A stretch of 64,000 bases of DNA, taken from NCBI GenBank assembly GCA_030248295.1, contig JASANH010000390.1, forward strand, positions 186,001 to 250,000, given 5' to 3'. Below are positions 24,121 to 35,400 of the stretch, piece after piece (within the stretch, counting starts at the first letter, position 1; each line of letters starts with the position of its first letter). The DNA comes from Mesodorylaimus sp. YZB2_4 (lineage: Eukaryota > Nematoda > Enoplea > Dorylaimida > Dorylaimidae). The notes beneath the pieces are model-generated. The model was not told where the DNA came from and made no database searches. It worked only from the letters and a program-made list of their open reading frames with translations. The translations under genes were made by a program, and so were the position numbers.

Positions 24121-27100
24121 TCATCCATCACATAACCCAGCATTCCTATTTCCCTCATCCACGTCCTCCGATTCACGTCGTTTCCTTCTTTGACAGCGCG
24201 GGCACACACGTTTGTGTTGTTCGAAGCAAATCCTGAAACACAGCCTACTATCTGCCAATTACAACTCCGAGACTGTCTTACCTGTGAAATAAGGCAGAGC
24301 AGGTCCGGCACGAACTGACGAAGTCATCAAACGAGAATAGGACCGTGGAATCACTGCACAGCTCGCAAATATAGCCGTTGCCTCTGCAAGTCTGAAAGAA
24401 ACCATTTTCATATTCTTGCACTGATAAGGTGATAACATCCTGCAGTGATTAGAGGCACGCAATTACTTCTACTGCAAATGCTGCAGAATTGATGATAAGA
24501 CAGACACTTTACCAACATCCAATCCCCGTCCTTGCCAGCGCTGAAGGATTTTAGTCGAAGCGAGCATGTACTTGTGGGTTGCCTTTATATATATATCAAA
24601 CAGCCTTGTAATTATGCACTCATAATATGCCATGGCGCTTGGGTTTTTAGAAGGTAGTGCGATTGTATGCCTTACACCAGGTAAGCACAAGGTTTTGACC
24701 GTTTAGTCAATTTATCCATACCTCTTGATCTCATGGCCTTGAACTACTACTGGCCTTTGTGCTTACAAATACATTACACAGAGGAGGCGAGGCATAGTTA
24801 ATGCCTCTCTCTACTACGCCTCAGTAACACGCCTAGAGTGTGTTGCTCCCTGCTACCTTCTCCAACGTACTGTATGCTAATTCGGCCCGTTTCACCTGCT
24901 ATGCAGCTCTTACAGGGCTCAATCGTCAAATATCGACAACAATGACTTTCCCTGGGTGATCTACTGTAGGTTCTCAAGCTCTCCAAGCTCGGCATGTGAA
25001 TGAAATAGCAACCGTCTAATCCTAGCCACACCTGACCGTCAGATCTGAGGCTACCCTAGTTAATCACTTACCGGGCACTCTCTGATGTGCTTCGCAAATA
25101 TTTCCACCGTTTCTCTTAGATGCCGTTCCAAAACGCCCGACTGCAAATCCAGTAAATCCTGGATCGAATAAACGTCCACATTGTCGATAAAGTGAGTATA
25201 CGGCTTGAGGAGCGAGAACAGGCGCAGATGGGATGCAGCCTCTCGGCAACACATTATGAATGGTTTCATAATTATAACGTCTGACCGTAACTTCTAAAAG
25301 CAAAGCAATAAAGGCAGGGGTTCGATCCCTACTCACAACTCAAGTTTTGTGTATGTGTCCATTGCAGGGTTCATACAAGGAGGGAGAAATGATTCTCCCT
25401 GATTTTCAGGGTCACACTGTACCAGCACTTCTAAACCAATTTCAACTGATTTACTGATTTCCAACAGGCGCATAGAAAAGGCGGGCGATTCAAAATTGAA
25501 AACGTCGAAATGCAGTCTCTCAGTTTTCCCTGATTTTCCAGGCACTTTTAGATTACCCAAATTAACCCTGCTAGTGTAAAGGTACCCTAGCAGCACCACG
25601 TCTGCATTGCACACATACACGCAGCTCACCTTGACATCCCTCAATTCCTGGACGTAATTGAACAAATGCGAATTCAGTGCCTCCAATCTCAACACTGGTT
25701 TCCTTCTCATCAGCATCAGAAACTGCAATGCTTGGCGACTGACTGGTCGTGGTTGGAAATCCCAGTTGCGAATTAGTCGAGCCGGTATGACGGTGCCATC
25801 GTTCCAATGACACTTCTGGCAATAGTACAAGCCAGTATAATCGCACAGGCGCCCAACTGTGAACCCGTCATTTTCATCGATCGATAATCGCGTGCGACAT
25901 TCGGCACAACGGTATTTTTGGCTGGCCAATCCTTTCTCGGGACATATGTCCAGTATATAGACCGGATTATCCACCACCTGCATGAGGAACGTCGACCTAG
26001 ACTCCGATTAGACTTACACAGGAACTGGCATTGTTAAATCCTTGGCCTATCCTAGGGGATACTAGGTGACCAAGCCTGGCAGAGTAGGAGGGAGCTTTCC
26101 GATCGAAGTCGGCGGGACAAAAACTCCGACTGGAGCAAGCAAGTTTTATGACTATACCTACGGCTGAAACATCAACCCGAGGGGTCGACGTCTCCCAGCT
26201 AGCGGAGATCAATTACTCTATCCCACTCGCCTTGGCCCACCAGGCACGAGGGTAACAGCCACCAGGCCCTTATAGGGACGCCCCACTTTACAGTACACTT
26301 AACTAAGATACCTTCAAGGCCACACACGCTCGAAGAATCAAATTAGCGCATCTTCGATGGCAAAGGTACCCGCAAGCCGTGCATTGATACGATGGCTGCA
26401 CGAGCGACCAAATCATCTGTTCGCATTGATCACAGTATCGATTGTTCGCAGGGATGTCATCAGCTGGTTTCTGATAGGAAATGGTCGACGGATCGACGAA
26501 ACGATGACCATTGATGTTGGCTATTGCATGAATGGGCTCCTCTGGTCCTTCCTAAAAAGTGCACAGTTCGCTCTCGGTCCTTACCAAATTGGTGCGTGTC
26601 CAACCAGTGTTTACAAACGGCACCAGTTGGGCATCCTGTGCACCAGTATTTTGGCAAACCCTACCACATCTATGTGTGACAGACAGCCGTACAAAGTCGT
26701 ACAGCCACTCTCCCAAAAACCTACAGAATCTGGCGAGATAATGCATCCTGCAAAGGTATGGACCTTGTACCCGCTTTATCCAAAAATTCCCCTCACTCCA
26801 AAGCCAAAGGAGGCCCCAATACCACCTGCAACCGTTGGCCGGCAGGCGTGAGAGAAGGCACCGACCAACGACTGGAGCAAGGTCTCGCGATCATACCCGC
26901 GACTGAAACATCAACCGGAGTGGTTGACTTCTCCCAGCTAGGGAACCCCTCACCAAGGCCCGCTAACCGTGGCCTGCAAACTTACCGCACGCACCCACCC
27001 TATTAGTTACTTTCAAGCAAACACACTACTGTATTACTGAGAGGGCACGACAGCTCACCTTCAAATCCAACAACTGTTTCCTCAACGACACCAACACACG

Positions 27101-27402
27101 AACCAGCTGCCTTCTCTCGGGAGAATGCTCCGCCGCCTGCAGCACCATCTCCTTGCAATGCTCAATCGCCTGCTTCAAATTCGATTCGCTCGAACCACTC
27201 TTGTCACTTTCCTGCAAAGTTCAAGCATCGTACAATATAATCTTAACAAAAAACATACAAAACTTGAGCCATGAGAGGGAATCGAACCCGCGCTTCCACT
27301 CACCTCGTTATTCCCAGGCCAGAACGCTTCCAAGGCACTGCCAGCCACAAGATCCGCTGCCGATTCAGCTGGATTTTCCGAAGGGCTCGCATTTGATTCC
27401 AT
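24121..27402 (-). CDS. DEF8: DEF8 orthologue (C1 and Rubicon-homology zinc domains)
   Basis: Seven minus-strand exons: 27304-27402, 27059-27211, 26312-26551, 25630-25977, 25072-25293, 24282-24391 and 24121-24232. All junctions are in phase, about 427 aa. Order: a helical block (LKQAIEHCKEMVLQAAEHSP, RRQLVRVLVSLRKQLLDLK); a C1-type zinc finger (HRF..., YCDQCEQMIWSLVQPSYQC, CHRRCANLILRAC); then the Rubicon-homology domain (ICPEKGLASQKYRCAECRTR, RLCDYTGLYYCQKCHWNDGT, IRNWDFQPRPVSRQALQFL, DNVDVYSIQDLLDLQSGVLE, GYICELCSDS, CSALFHR, CPRCQ). This order and the motifs match DEF8 more closely than PLEKHM1/3, which add PH domains. The family acts at late endosomes and lysosomes; human DEF8 is linked to PLEKHM1 and lysosome positioning. 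The ATG lies 5 nt after an acceptor-like TTATTTAG, and the upstream gene AGGF1 ends only 142 bp away, suggesting co-transcription. Confidence 0.93.
25330..25570. repeat. Dispersed repeat in DEF8 intron 4
   Basis: The intron between DEF8 exons 4 and 5 holds GGGTTCATACAAGGAGGGA, ATTTTCAGGG and TTCCCTGATTTTCCAGGCAC. Related 'gggttca..caag..ggaaa..ggggaa' sequence lies in the LRIG intron at 34430-34640 and, more diverged, at 33040-33170. No coding content. Confidence 0.45.
26065..26210 (+). repeat. Dispersed repeat, family R4 (in DEF8 intron 3)
   Basis: Contains GTCGGCGGGACAAAAACTCC, GACTGGAGCAAGCAAG and GGCTGAAACATCAACCCGAG. It is the reverse complement of 246-345 over its first half and a direct relative of 26850-26960. 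Confidence 0.6.
26850..26960 (+). repeat. Dispersed repeat, family R4 (in DEF8 intron 2)
   Basis: Reads GACTGGAGCAAGGTC, ATACCCGCGACTGAAACATC and CTTCTCCCAGCTAG. These blocks also occur at 26130-26205 (CGACTGGAGCAAG, CGGCTGAAACATCAACCCGA, TCTCCCAGCTAG) in intron 3 of the same gene. Confidence 0.6.
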
Positions 27403-27544
27403 CCCTAAATAATGACTAAGCTAAACACTCCTATCACATTTATAAGCCAGATAGCACTGGTCTGAACCACCTTCGTCAAAACCACACGCTTCAATCCAAG
27501 CATATACATTTACTACATTATAGAACCCTCCATACAAAGCACGT
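27403..27544 (-). promoter_or_regulatory. 142-bp spacer between AGGF1 and DEF8 (possible operon spacer)
   Basis: AGGF1 stops at 27545 and DEF8 starts at 27402, same strand. The spacer ends, on the minus strand, in CATTATTTAGGG directly before the ATG, which looks like a splice acceptor without a donor nearby. In nematodes such short spacers with an acceptor before the downstream ATG usually mark operons resolved by spliced-leader trans-splicing. This is inference; no spliced-leader data are available. Confidence 0.45.
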
Positions 27545-30500
27545 TTACACATTGTCATCGGCAGGAGACTCGAATACAGGATTCTGTTCCAACTTAGCGT
27601 ATCGCTGAGCAGCCTTTGACCATTTGAACCTCTTCTGAGCACGATCAGCATCCCCCACAGCCATGCGCACTGCACTATTGGCTCCCAGACCACTCGTGTC
27701 CAAATGCCCGACTGGACAAATCTGCAAAAAGATCATAAATCTCCCGTAAACTTTCCCAAACAGGCCTACCGGTTGTTGAATCCCATCTTCTCGTTTTCCA
27801 ACCCCAGCGCCTTCTTTCCATCCCATTTTCCTCAGCATTTTAAATCCTTTGTTCTCCTCGTCGACTGGTTTCGTGCTCGAGGTCGTTGCTCTTGTCGCCA
27901 TTGCCTCAGTGGCAGAAACAGGCAAATCCGATCCGACCGTTCGTCGTCGAATATCCGCCCTGTCCGTGTAATTGTCATCATCTCTCGTCTTCGGTTTCGG
28001 ATTTTCAACGTAATCGATGCGAGATAACGCATATTTCTTCTTAATTCGTTTCAGTTCTCGTCGTCGATCCCGTTCCAACTCATTTTTCGATTTTGAGCTT
28101 ATACTCGTAGATGCGCTCGAATTTTCACCCGCACTCCAACTGGACAATAATAAACCAGGCTCGCAACCGGCGCAAGTATTCAATGCTTTATGAATATGCA
28201 AAGACAATACGACGAAACCAGCGTCACCACAATCCACGACTAATCGATCTTGATGCGATATATCTATTGCATCTTTCTGAAATACAAAAATTGTGTATAT
28301 AACTGCCTTCTTGATTTTTGTGGGTACCCCCTAGATATCCCATTGGAAATTCCAATCCGTATCGCCTATAGTTGGCCAGCAGTCATGATATTATAAGCGA
28401 GGAGATCAACGCTCATGGCAGCCTGGCAGGTTATCTCTGACACCTTCACTATGCAGCCCGCAGCTGATGCACGCTCCAACCAGAGTCCCAGGACGAGAAC
28501 AAAGAGCCCATTCTAGATCCTGATTCTACTCGTCTGACGCCCGCCACTTGACGGTACTGCAGGGTGGGTGAGTCGCCCAGAACCAATGCAAGGCCAGCGA
28601 CGTACTTGCTAAATTGTCATCGAAGACCAGTTCCTACTCTGAGAACAGACTTACTAAACTGCCGCTCCCAGCAAGAACCAAACTGCCCCCCCTCCCAGTC
28701 AGGGCTGCAGAGGCTCGACGGGCAATCGAGCTGGCAGCTAAAAGCGTCGCCAGTCAGGGTGATGTTCCAACGATGGGTAGGTGGAAGACTTGGTTGGCGG
28801 CCCTGAGGTTTTGGTGTGTTGCAAAAGCTCCACGTCACTCCCTCCAGTAATACGGACCCAGTGGTATGCATTACAGGGTTACTAGCCCAAACAATGAGAA
28901 GCCAATGCTCCCCCCGGCTACATAACTTTGCAATCTAGAATTTCCACGTCTAAACTACTGTACTTACCCCGAGAACAGTATCGTTCAATATCACACATAC
29001 ATCCGCACTGTCCACCAATTCGCCTTCTTCTTCTCCTCCTTCAGTTAAAATTTTCTCCAATTGAAAATGCTTTGTCTGCGACTCGAATCGAATGTGGCAA
29101 ACGGCCTTAAAAAAGTCGCGCACAAGATATATTTCCACATCACATCTTCGAGGAAAAGACTTATAGCGCGCTTGTGCACCTGCAGGCCCAAGGGGGGGGG
29201 GGGTCACTAAATGCTTTCATCTCTCACAGCTGTTTTAGGTGCGCATCCCATGCACTAGTGTTTCTTGGTGGGAGTCATCTGTAAACACATGGCACTGGAA
29301 GTGGGGACCCCACTTCAATTGAGAAACTGAGGGAGGTCAGAAAGTGCATAAACGCGGTAACCCCACAAAATTTCACCTGAGACAACTTTTGGCGTGCCCA
29401 GTATTCTGCTGCTTCCGAAGAATACCTCAGGTAACATTAGTTCTACTGTAGGCTAAGCAGAAGCCCGAACAAAGTCAGCTGTCCCCAAAGCACACAATTA
29501 AGACATACCCCCTCTGCCGAAGCTCCATTCGTAAGTACGAGTCCGCTATGGCCGTCCTCCGATTTCTCGCAGCAAATCGAACCGCCATCGACAGTCACAA
29601 CTGACAAATGACCGTACGGCAAGTCGTCCGATTCCAGCACGATGGCGCGGATACAAGGAAGCATTTCATCTAAAACGTATTCCAAGTTACAGAGCACACT
29701 ATTGGATGGAAGTGTGGCCCGGGCCGTGGCCTAGCGGGTTAAGCCGTCTGCCTCTCGCGCAGGGTGCGCACTCAGGGGGAGGGTTCAACTCCCGTCTGGG
29801 TACAAAATGCCTGTCAAATATTTATGTGTCCCTTAGCCCTCGAGTGCACCTCATGGTGCTTCGCTATGAATAAAGTATGATATGACATGACATAAGAGGC
29901 TTGCATGGCAATAGACTTCAGCACAGTGCCAGCAGCTGGGAGCATCACCCGTCAGAGCGATGTTTCAGATACGGGCTAGGCTCCACTGATCATTCCCACA
30001 AGTACTATAGACCCAGACGTATCATGCATACCTGCTGTTTCGGTCGGTATTTCATCATTGTCCACACTTGGAGCAGGACTCGGCGACGCGTCTTCGATTT
30101 CTACTCGATCTAGCAAGTCGGAGAGCAGAAGGAATGCGTCCAAACTGGCTGGGCAGCCGACGGCGCTATCCCAATCTGGATCATACGAGCACTGCCAAGT
30201 GGATGAGTCCTCGTCAAAGTGATACGTGTAATGAGTAGCGGCATGATGGAAATCGTGGCACCCCTGAAATCAACTTGCCCCGGTCACTGTATAAAAGACA
30301 TGGCACGCCGCCTCGGCGGTGAAAGGCGTGTCACAGTTTGCTGGCAGAGCTGGAAACCAGTCGGCATGTGTTTAACTCTGGCCGTCTGAGAACTTACAAT
30401 TAGTGAAGTTCTCTCTGCGCCTCTTTGCACGCCTGGCAGCAGGTGACTCACCCTTCATCCCTCCAGGGTCGATTGAACAAGAAGACCTTATGGGGCGGGA

Positions 30501-31488
30501 GGCTCTAGAATCCGGGTCCCTTCACGGGGCAGTGGCTGGCTACGGTGGGTAACAGCCGACATCGTTATGTAGCGACTAACACGCACCTTTGCCCGGCATG
30601 CATCCCGGATTGACCCTAGTCGATGGCAAGATAGGGTCAACAGGGGTAAAGGGTAAAAAATCTACCCTCCCCCCGCAGCGACCAGGATGGATCAAAAAAA
30701 GTAAATGGGCACATGCGGGTTAACTGTCACCCTGCCTGTTCCCGCAAGCACACAGGTTCTTTCACCTTACCTTGAACCAAATCACAGATGAGAAATGCAC
30801 ACAACAAATGTGCGTCTAAAGGAGATTCAGTCGGACAACCTTGCAGTAACTTTGAAAAAAAGGAACCCTTCACTGGTCATTCTATCATGCATAAAGGCAG
30901 ATGCCTAACCACCTGGGCGACGAGCGTGAATTACGACCGACTAAGGTGAGTCGGTAAGCCATGCATCCCCTAAAGTTACGTTGTCATTTCTTGACATTCT
31001 TTGATGAGTTTGCAAAACAAAAGACACAAATAACGTTATGCTAAATTTTCAAACCTTTTCCAGATTTTTGCCATGGAAGCTGGAAGGTTCACTTTTTTGA
31101 GCCCGATTCAAATACCCATAAGTTAAAATATTAAAATGCAAACAAGGACACACCCGAGCAAGTCAAAAACAGACGACTCTGGGTTGAATGACAATCGCCA
31201 TGCAGCGAAAAAACATGGATGGCCAAATTATGATGTTTGAAGAATTTACACACGGGCTAGACCTACTCACCTCTTTGAAAACGTATCCACTGGCCTTATC
31301 GAAATGAATGTCCAGTTCAGGCACGTACGCATATTCTGACAAAGCCGTTACTTCGGCAGCAGCCGCGGCCACTGCTGCTGCTATGTTGCCTTGCTTCTAA
31401 AAACCGAGCCCTATTACATACGTACATCATTTTACACATTACATCTATCACAGACCTCTTGATTTTCTTCTTTTACCCAATCCGACAT
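27545..31488 (-). CDS. AGGF1: AGGF1 orthologue (FHA and G-patch domains)
   Basis: Exons: 31456-31488 (MSDWVKEENQE), 31271-31396, 30032-30263, 29509-29669, about 28968-29159, 27770-28276 and 27545-27721, about 475 aa. Order: OCRE-like aromatic repeats (SEYAYVPELDIHFDKASGYV; FHHAATHYTYHFDEDSSTWQ); an FHA domain spanning exons 4-5 (PCIRAIVLESDD, GSICCEKSEDG, CDVEIYLVRDFF); an AGGF1-specific block (LHIHKALNTCAGCEPG; DRADIRRRTVGSD); then a G-patch (GFKMLRKMGWKEGAGVGKRE) continuing across a 48-bp in-frame intron (27722-27769) into PVGHLDTSGLGA. Mammalian AGGF1 is an angiogenic and nuclear, splicing-linked factor of about 714 aa; this one is shorter. The FHA Gly-Arg-Glu triad is replaced by CCE, so phosphopeptide binding is doubtful. 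The exon 5 acceptor is uncertain: the strongest site (29179) breaks the frame, a weak TATAAG site (29159) keeps it. Confidence 0.9.
28545..28900. repeat. Dispersed repeat, family R3 (in AGGF1 intron 5)
   Basis: Contains GTCAGGGTGATGTTCCA, GGAAGACTTGGTTGGCGGCC, TCACTCCCTCCAGTAATACG and GTATGCATTACAGGGTTACT. It is the longest copy of the family also seen at 23215-23400, 29920-30030 and 54790-55060. Confidence 0.65.
29718..29895 (+). mobile_element. tRNA-derived SINE, family S2, with ATGAC tail
   Basis: The head reads GGGCCGTGGCCTAGCGGGTT, with a tRNA A-box-like stretch, then a B-box-like GGGTTCAACTCCCG. The body has GTGTCCCTTAGCCCTCGAG, and the 3' end is a short tandem tail (ATGATATGACATGACAT). 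A second copy is at 57030-57200; truncated 3' ends lie at 33505-33580 and 61319-61400. It sits in AGGF1 intron 3. Confidence 0.8.
29920..30030 (+). repeat. Dispersed repeat, family R3, abutting AGGF1 exon 3
   Basis: Contains CAGCTGGGAGCATCACCCGT, AGAGCGATGTTTCAG, CAAGTACTATAGACCCAGACG and TATCATGCATAC. The last bases coincide with the splice donor of AGGF1 exon 3 (donor GTATGC read on the minus strand at 30031), so the repeat supplies the donor or inserted right beside it. Confidence 0.55.
30264..31270. other. AGGF1 intron 2
   Basis: A 1-kb intron with mixed repeat-like sequence (for example a CTACCC.CCCCCGC stretch near 30665). No coding exon or RNA gene is recognised. Confidence 0.4.
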
Positions 31489-32446
31489 TTTAAAAAAATA
31501 TTTGTCGTCACTTCTTCATAAACAAATTCTCACGCAGAAAAATCGATGATAAAATTTTTTGGTACGTAAACGTTTCTCCCGCCTCTAGCAGACAATCAGA
31601 AAGAACCTGCTGCCTCTACAGTAATGTACGTTAGTAAATAATTTGCATATCGATTTTTTCTTATTCTTTCTATTTCTGGTGTTGGATTAGTAAGATGGAT
31701 ATTTTTCGGCTATTTTTCTTTAAAAATTTATTCATTTTATTATTAGTTTGTTCCTTGTTTTCTTTAAAATTCGTCTTCCTCGCGTGATTAATAGCCTCGG
31801 CGCCTTCCAGACCTATTTCTCAAACCTTGGCATGATCGATTGTTTGCTTTGGCATGGAGCCAGCTACTAGGACGCAAGGATGGAATGTTATTAGTGAGAG
31901 AAAGTAATGACGGCGGGGTCGGAGTCGGTAGAGCTCTACTCTACGAAAAAGTTAGCTCAGGCGTGGTGTACCTTTTTGATTCTAGTTGCTAAAAGATTTG
32001 TTTGTCTTGTTTTTTTCGCGTCTTTGATGTTGGAGGATCAGACATAGGCCTGCTAGTATGTTCCGATTCCTGTTCATCGTCAGTATCTTTTTAGGGAACC
32101 ATTGGGTCTCAGGCATTTGTATGCCGCCTATTGCTCTGTTCGTGGATGAGTCGGCAGAGCAGGTTGAACTATGGTTCTTTAGCATGAGACGTCGAGAATT
32201 TGATAGAAAGAATGGTCCGATGAATGGATTGGTCTCGTAGAAGGAGAGTGATCCGCCATTTTTGGGAAAGTGATCCACCATTTTTTTGCGAAAGAATGGC
32301 ATAATTGTACAGTCTAATCATATTTTTTCCGATTCGATTCGTCTTCCAATAATGTGCCTGTAATTAATTGGTCAGTCTGCTTTATTTTTGATTTATCGAT
32401 TCGTATTTTGGCAAGGAGACCAATGTGAAATCATCATCCGTCCCAA
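31489..32446. promoter_or_regulatory. Shared 5' region of AGGF1 (-) and LRIG/SMA-10-like gene (+)
   Basis: The two genes start back to back with 958 bp between their ATGs. The centre is A/T-rich (31650-31760). No TATA or initiator is assigned with confidence. Its use as a bidirectional promoter is inferred only from orientation. Confidence 0.4.
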
Positions 32447-35400
32447 ATGTTATTTCTTTTTGGACGCATCATGTCTTGCATTTTGCGGCGGTGGTGCAAC
32501 GGGTCAGGAGAAAATGGCATATTGTTATTTGTAAATGCCACCTTTTTTTCTTTGATTCTTCCGTCGCTTTCATTCGCCTTCGATTCGTCATTGACTTCTT
32601 CTCTTTGTCTGTCGTCTTTCGTTTCATCATGCCGTTGCTTTATTAACGATTCGAAAATTATTGTCGATTGCTCGGGTCAGTCCTTGACTAATTGGCCTTT
32701 CCTTGGTCGTCATGAAAATCTATCGACGTTTCGTATCGAAGCATTGTAAGTTCAAGCTCTTTAATATCCTATAGCTCTATAATTTCATATTAATATCCTA
32801 TTTGCAGGAATTTATCCCAAAATCATTTAACTCTGTTCAGATCCGCAGATGTTTCCGAACTGGGAGAATTGAAAATTTTGTAGGTTAACATTTTTCTGAA
32901 CCGTTTAATCGATGCTAATATGTTTCTTATATATTCAGGGATCTCAGTCACAATACTCGATTGAATATCGAAACCGATGCGCAATGGTCCCTTCCTTTCT
33001 TAGAAACGTTGTAAGTACACTATCTAAACGGTATCTGAAACCGTCCGTGGGCTCAGGGTTTGAAACACATTCTCTGAAAAGGTTGGAAAAGCTGGGAGTC
33101 AGGAAGTCCTAGAAATTCCCAGAAAATTTGAATCACTCAAGGAAAATCATTTTCCTCTCCTTTTCTGAAAATACTTTGCGATGAGGAGCAAACAGAATTT
33201 GGCTGTAATTTCCATCGCTTCTGCTGAAGGCCTAGGAAAGCTGCAGTGTCGTTGGATTTTGGCTACAGTAAAAGAAGGGGCCATAGAGTCCCTGGACCCA
33301 CAAAACTTTGTTCTAGCTAGTTGCAGCATTCTAGGCCCGATCGTAAGGCCTAAGCCAAGACTGAGAGCCGAAGGACTCATTCAGGTTAGGTTAGGGGGCA
33401 GTGTTCCAGCAGTTTTTGGTTTGATACAAAATTGCTACTTCTAAAGCACCAAAAATACGGAAAAAATAGTTTTCCATTTCAGCCTGAATTTCCTTTTCCG
33501 AATGTCATGTCATGTCATACTCTATCCATAGCCAAGCCCCATAGGGAACACTCAAGGGCTAAGGAACACATATGTAGACTTTTTGGGATGACGTTTACGA
33601 TTTAAAAATGCAGTATTTTATTAGAAATCGATAGATCAACAGTTTTTGGTTAAAATTCTCAGCGAATGTTAATTTTTGGTTTGCTTCAGGCTGGTGAAAG
33701 GGTCAGCCAAAAGTTTCTGCATCTGATCCTCAGTTTGGGATACTAATTACACTGAATTTCCTTCTGTGTACGGTACCTATATCGATTCGAATATTTTGTT
33801 CCTGGATCCGAAGGAAGTTTTTATTTTCTGCTTTTACACCTGGCTAGTTTGGCTAGACGGGGGGGTGTGTAAAGGCGTGCATCGCACCCAGTAAGAATTT
33901 GTTTTGCGTCATAGTTCTGCTTGGTGATGTGAAACGAACGTCGTGGTTGCTTGTTACTTTTTGTTTTGATAGGAAAACTAGTGAATTTTGCGGCCCGTTG
34001 GAGCAGGGAGCTAGGTTGTTTTGAGAAACTACATCATCGCCTAACCACCGGCTGGATCGTGTTTACACGGGTCTAACAGGCGGTGTTATTTTGGCGGCTA
34101 GTAGAAACAGCCTGCGAAACTGACCCCCCCCCTGGCTGGCCAAGCGGCCATTTTGAGCATAATTGGCCAGTTTTTGACCAGACCTTCCCCTAATAGGGAT
34201 CGAGCTGACCGCAGTCCCCCGTCGAAGATCCTGGCCACGAAGGAGTCAAGTCCAAGACACTTCTAGAAAAATGAAGCCTCCCTTCCCAGGACTGACCTCC
34301 AGTGCCAAACTGCCAGATTAACTTAGGCACTTTGACCCGCGTTAGGTCTCCCTCGGTCTAATGTTTATTGCTAGCCCCAAAACGTGCGCACACGCAATTG
34401 CATGCAGTACGATCGCAAGGCGCAGGCTTTTAAGCAGGGTTCATTCAAGTTCGGAAAACGTGGAGAAGTCGGGGAATCCAAAGTGTCTGGAAAACCTGGG
34501 GAAAAATGAAATTTTTGAGCCAAAATCAAGTAAAACTGAAAAGTTCATTTTGAGGTTTCATATTTTCAAAACTACCAGGGGAAGATGTGAGTTTCTTGAA
34601 AACCGGGATAAATCATTTTTCGCTCCTTTTGTGAACCCTGTTTAGGTCAAAAGTTTATAATATAACGGACCCCCTATCAAATGCCCCCCGGCCTGGGGCT
34701 AGGTTACGAATGCTGGTAAAAACATAAGCTGGGTAATATTGTATTTTAGGATATTGGAATCATGCGGCCTTGTATCCGTGCCTTCATTGAGTGGACTCAG
34801 GAATTTGACCAATTTGAACATGTAAGATTTCTTGAAATTTTTATGAGAGCTTTTATGATGGAAATTTTATTCATTTTAGTCGAGGGAATACGATTGGTTT
34901 CGTGTCGGCGCGTAATTTTCGTTCAGTACAACGTACATTACGAGTTCTGGATATTGGTCATAATTCCTTGGTCTCATTTCCCGCGGATTTATTTCCAATC
35001 AATTCATCTCTTCGCATATTGTAAATTTGAAAATTTTTCACCCTTTTTCTGTACGAGATATTTTTTATTTTAGAAATTTGAACCAAAATCAATTAGCCAC
35101 TTTACATAAACATAATTTTCGAAATTTATCTCGTTTGGAAGCTTTAAATTTGGCGTACAATTCGATTCGTCGCTTACCGAAGGACATATTCGCGCCGATG
35201 ACACGATTGAGAGAATTGTAAGATTAGTATATTTATGATTTTATGATGCTTAATTTAAATTTAATTTTCTTCTTTTAGAGACCTGAGTCATAATCGATTT
35301 CGTCGATTGGAAGGGCTTAGCTTTAAAGGATTAAAAGAATTACGGAGCCTAAATTTGGAAAGGAATCGATTATTGTCGATGGCGGATGGAACGTTCTGGG

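Noticed and set aside
26560-26747. Candidate C1 zinc-finger exon of DEF8 reading KYWCTGCPTGAVC, with in-frame TAG codons upstream
   Set aside because: The true C1 exon (YCDQCEQMIWSLVQPSYQC) is at 26312-26551 and joins both neighbours in phase. The resemblance here is chance inside an intron, and no stop-codon reassignment is needed.
34361-34645. Plus-strand open frame in LRIG intron 3
   Set aside because: It belongs to a dispersed repeat (also at 25330-25570); LRIG exons 3 and 4 join in phase without it.
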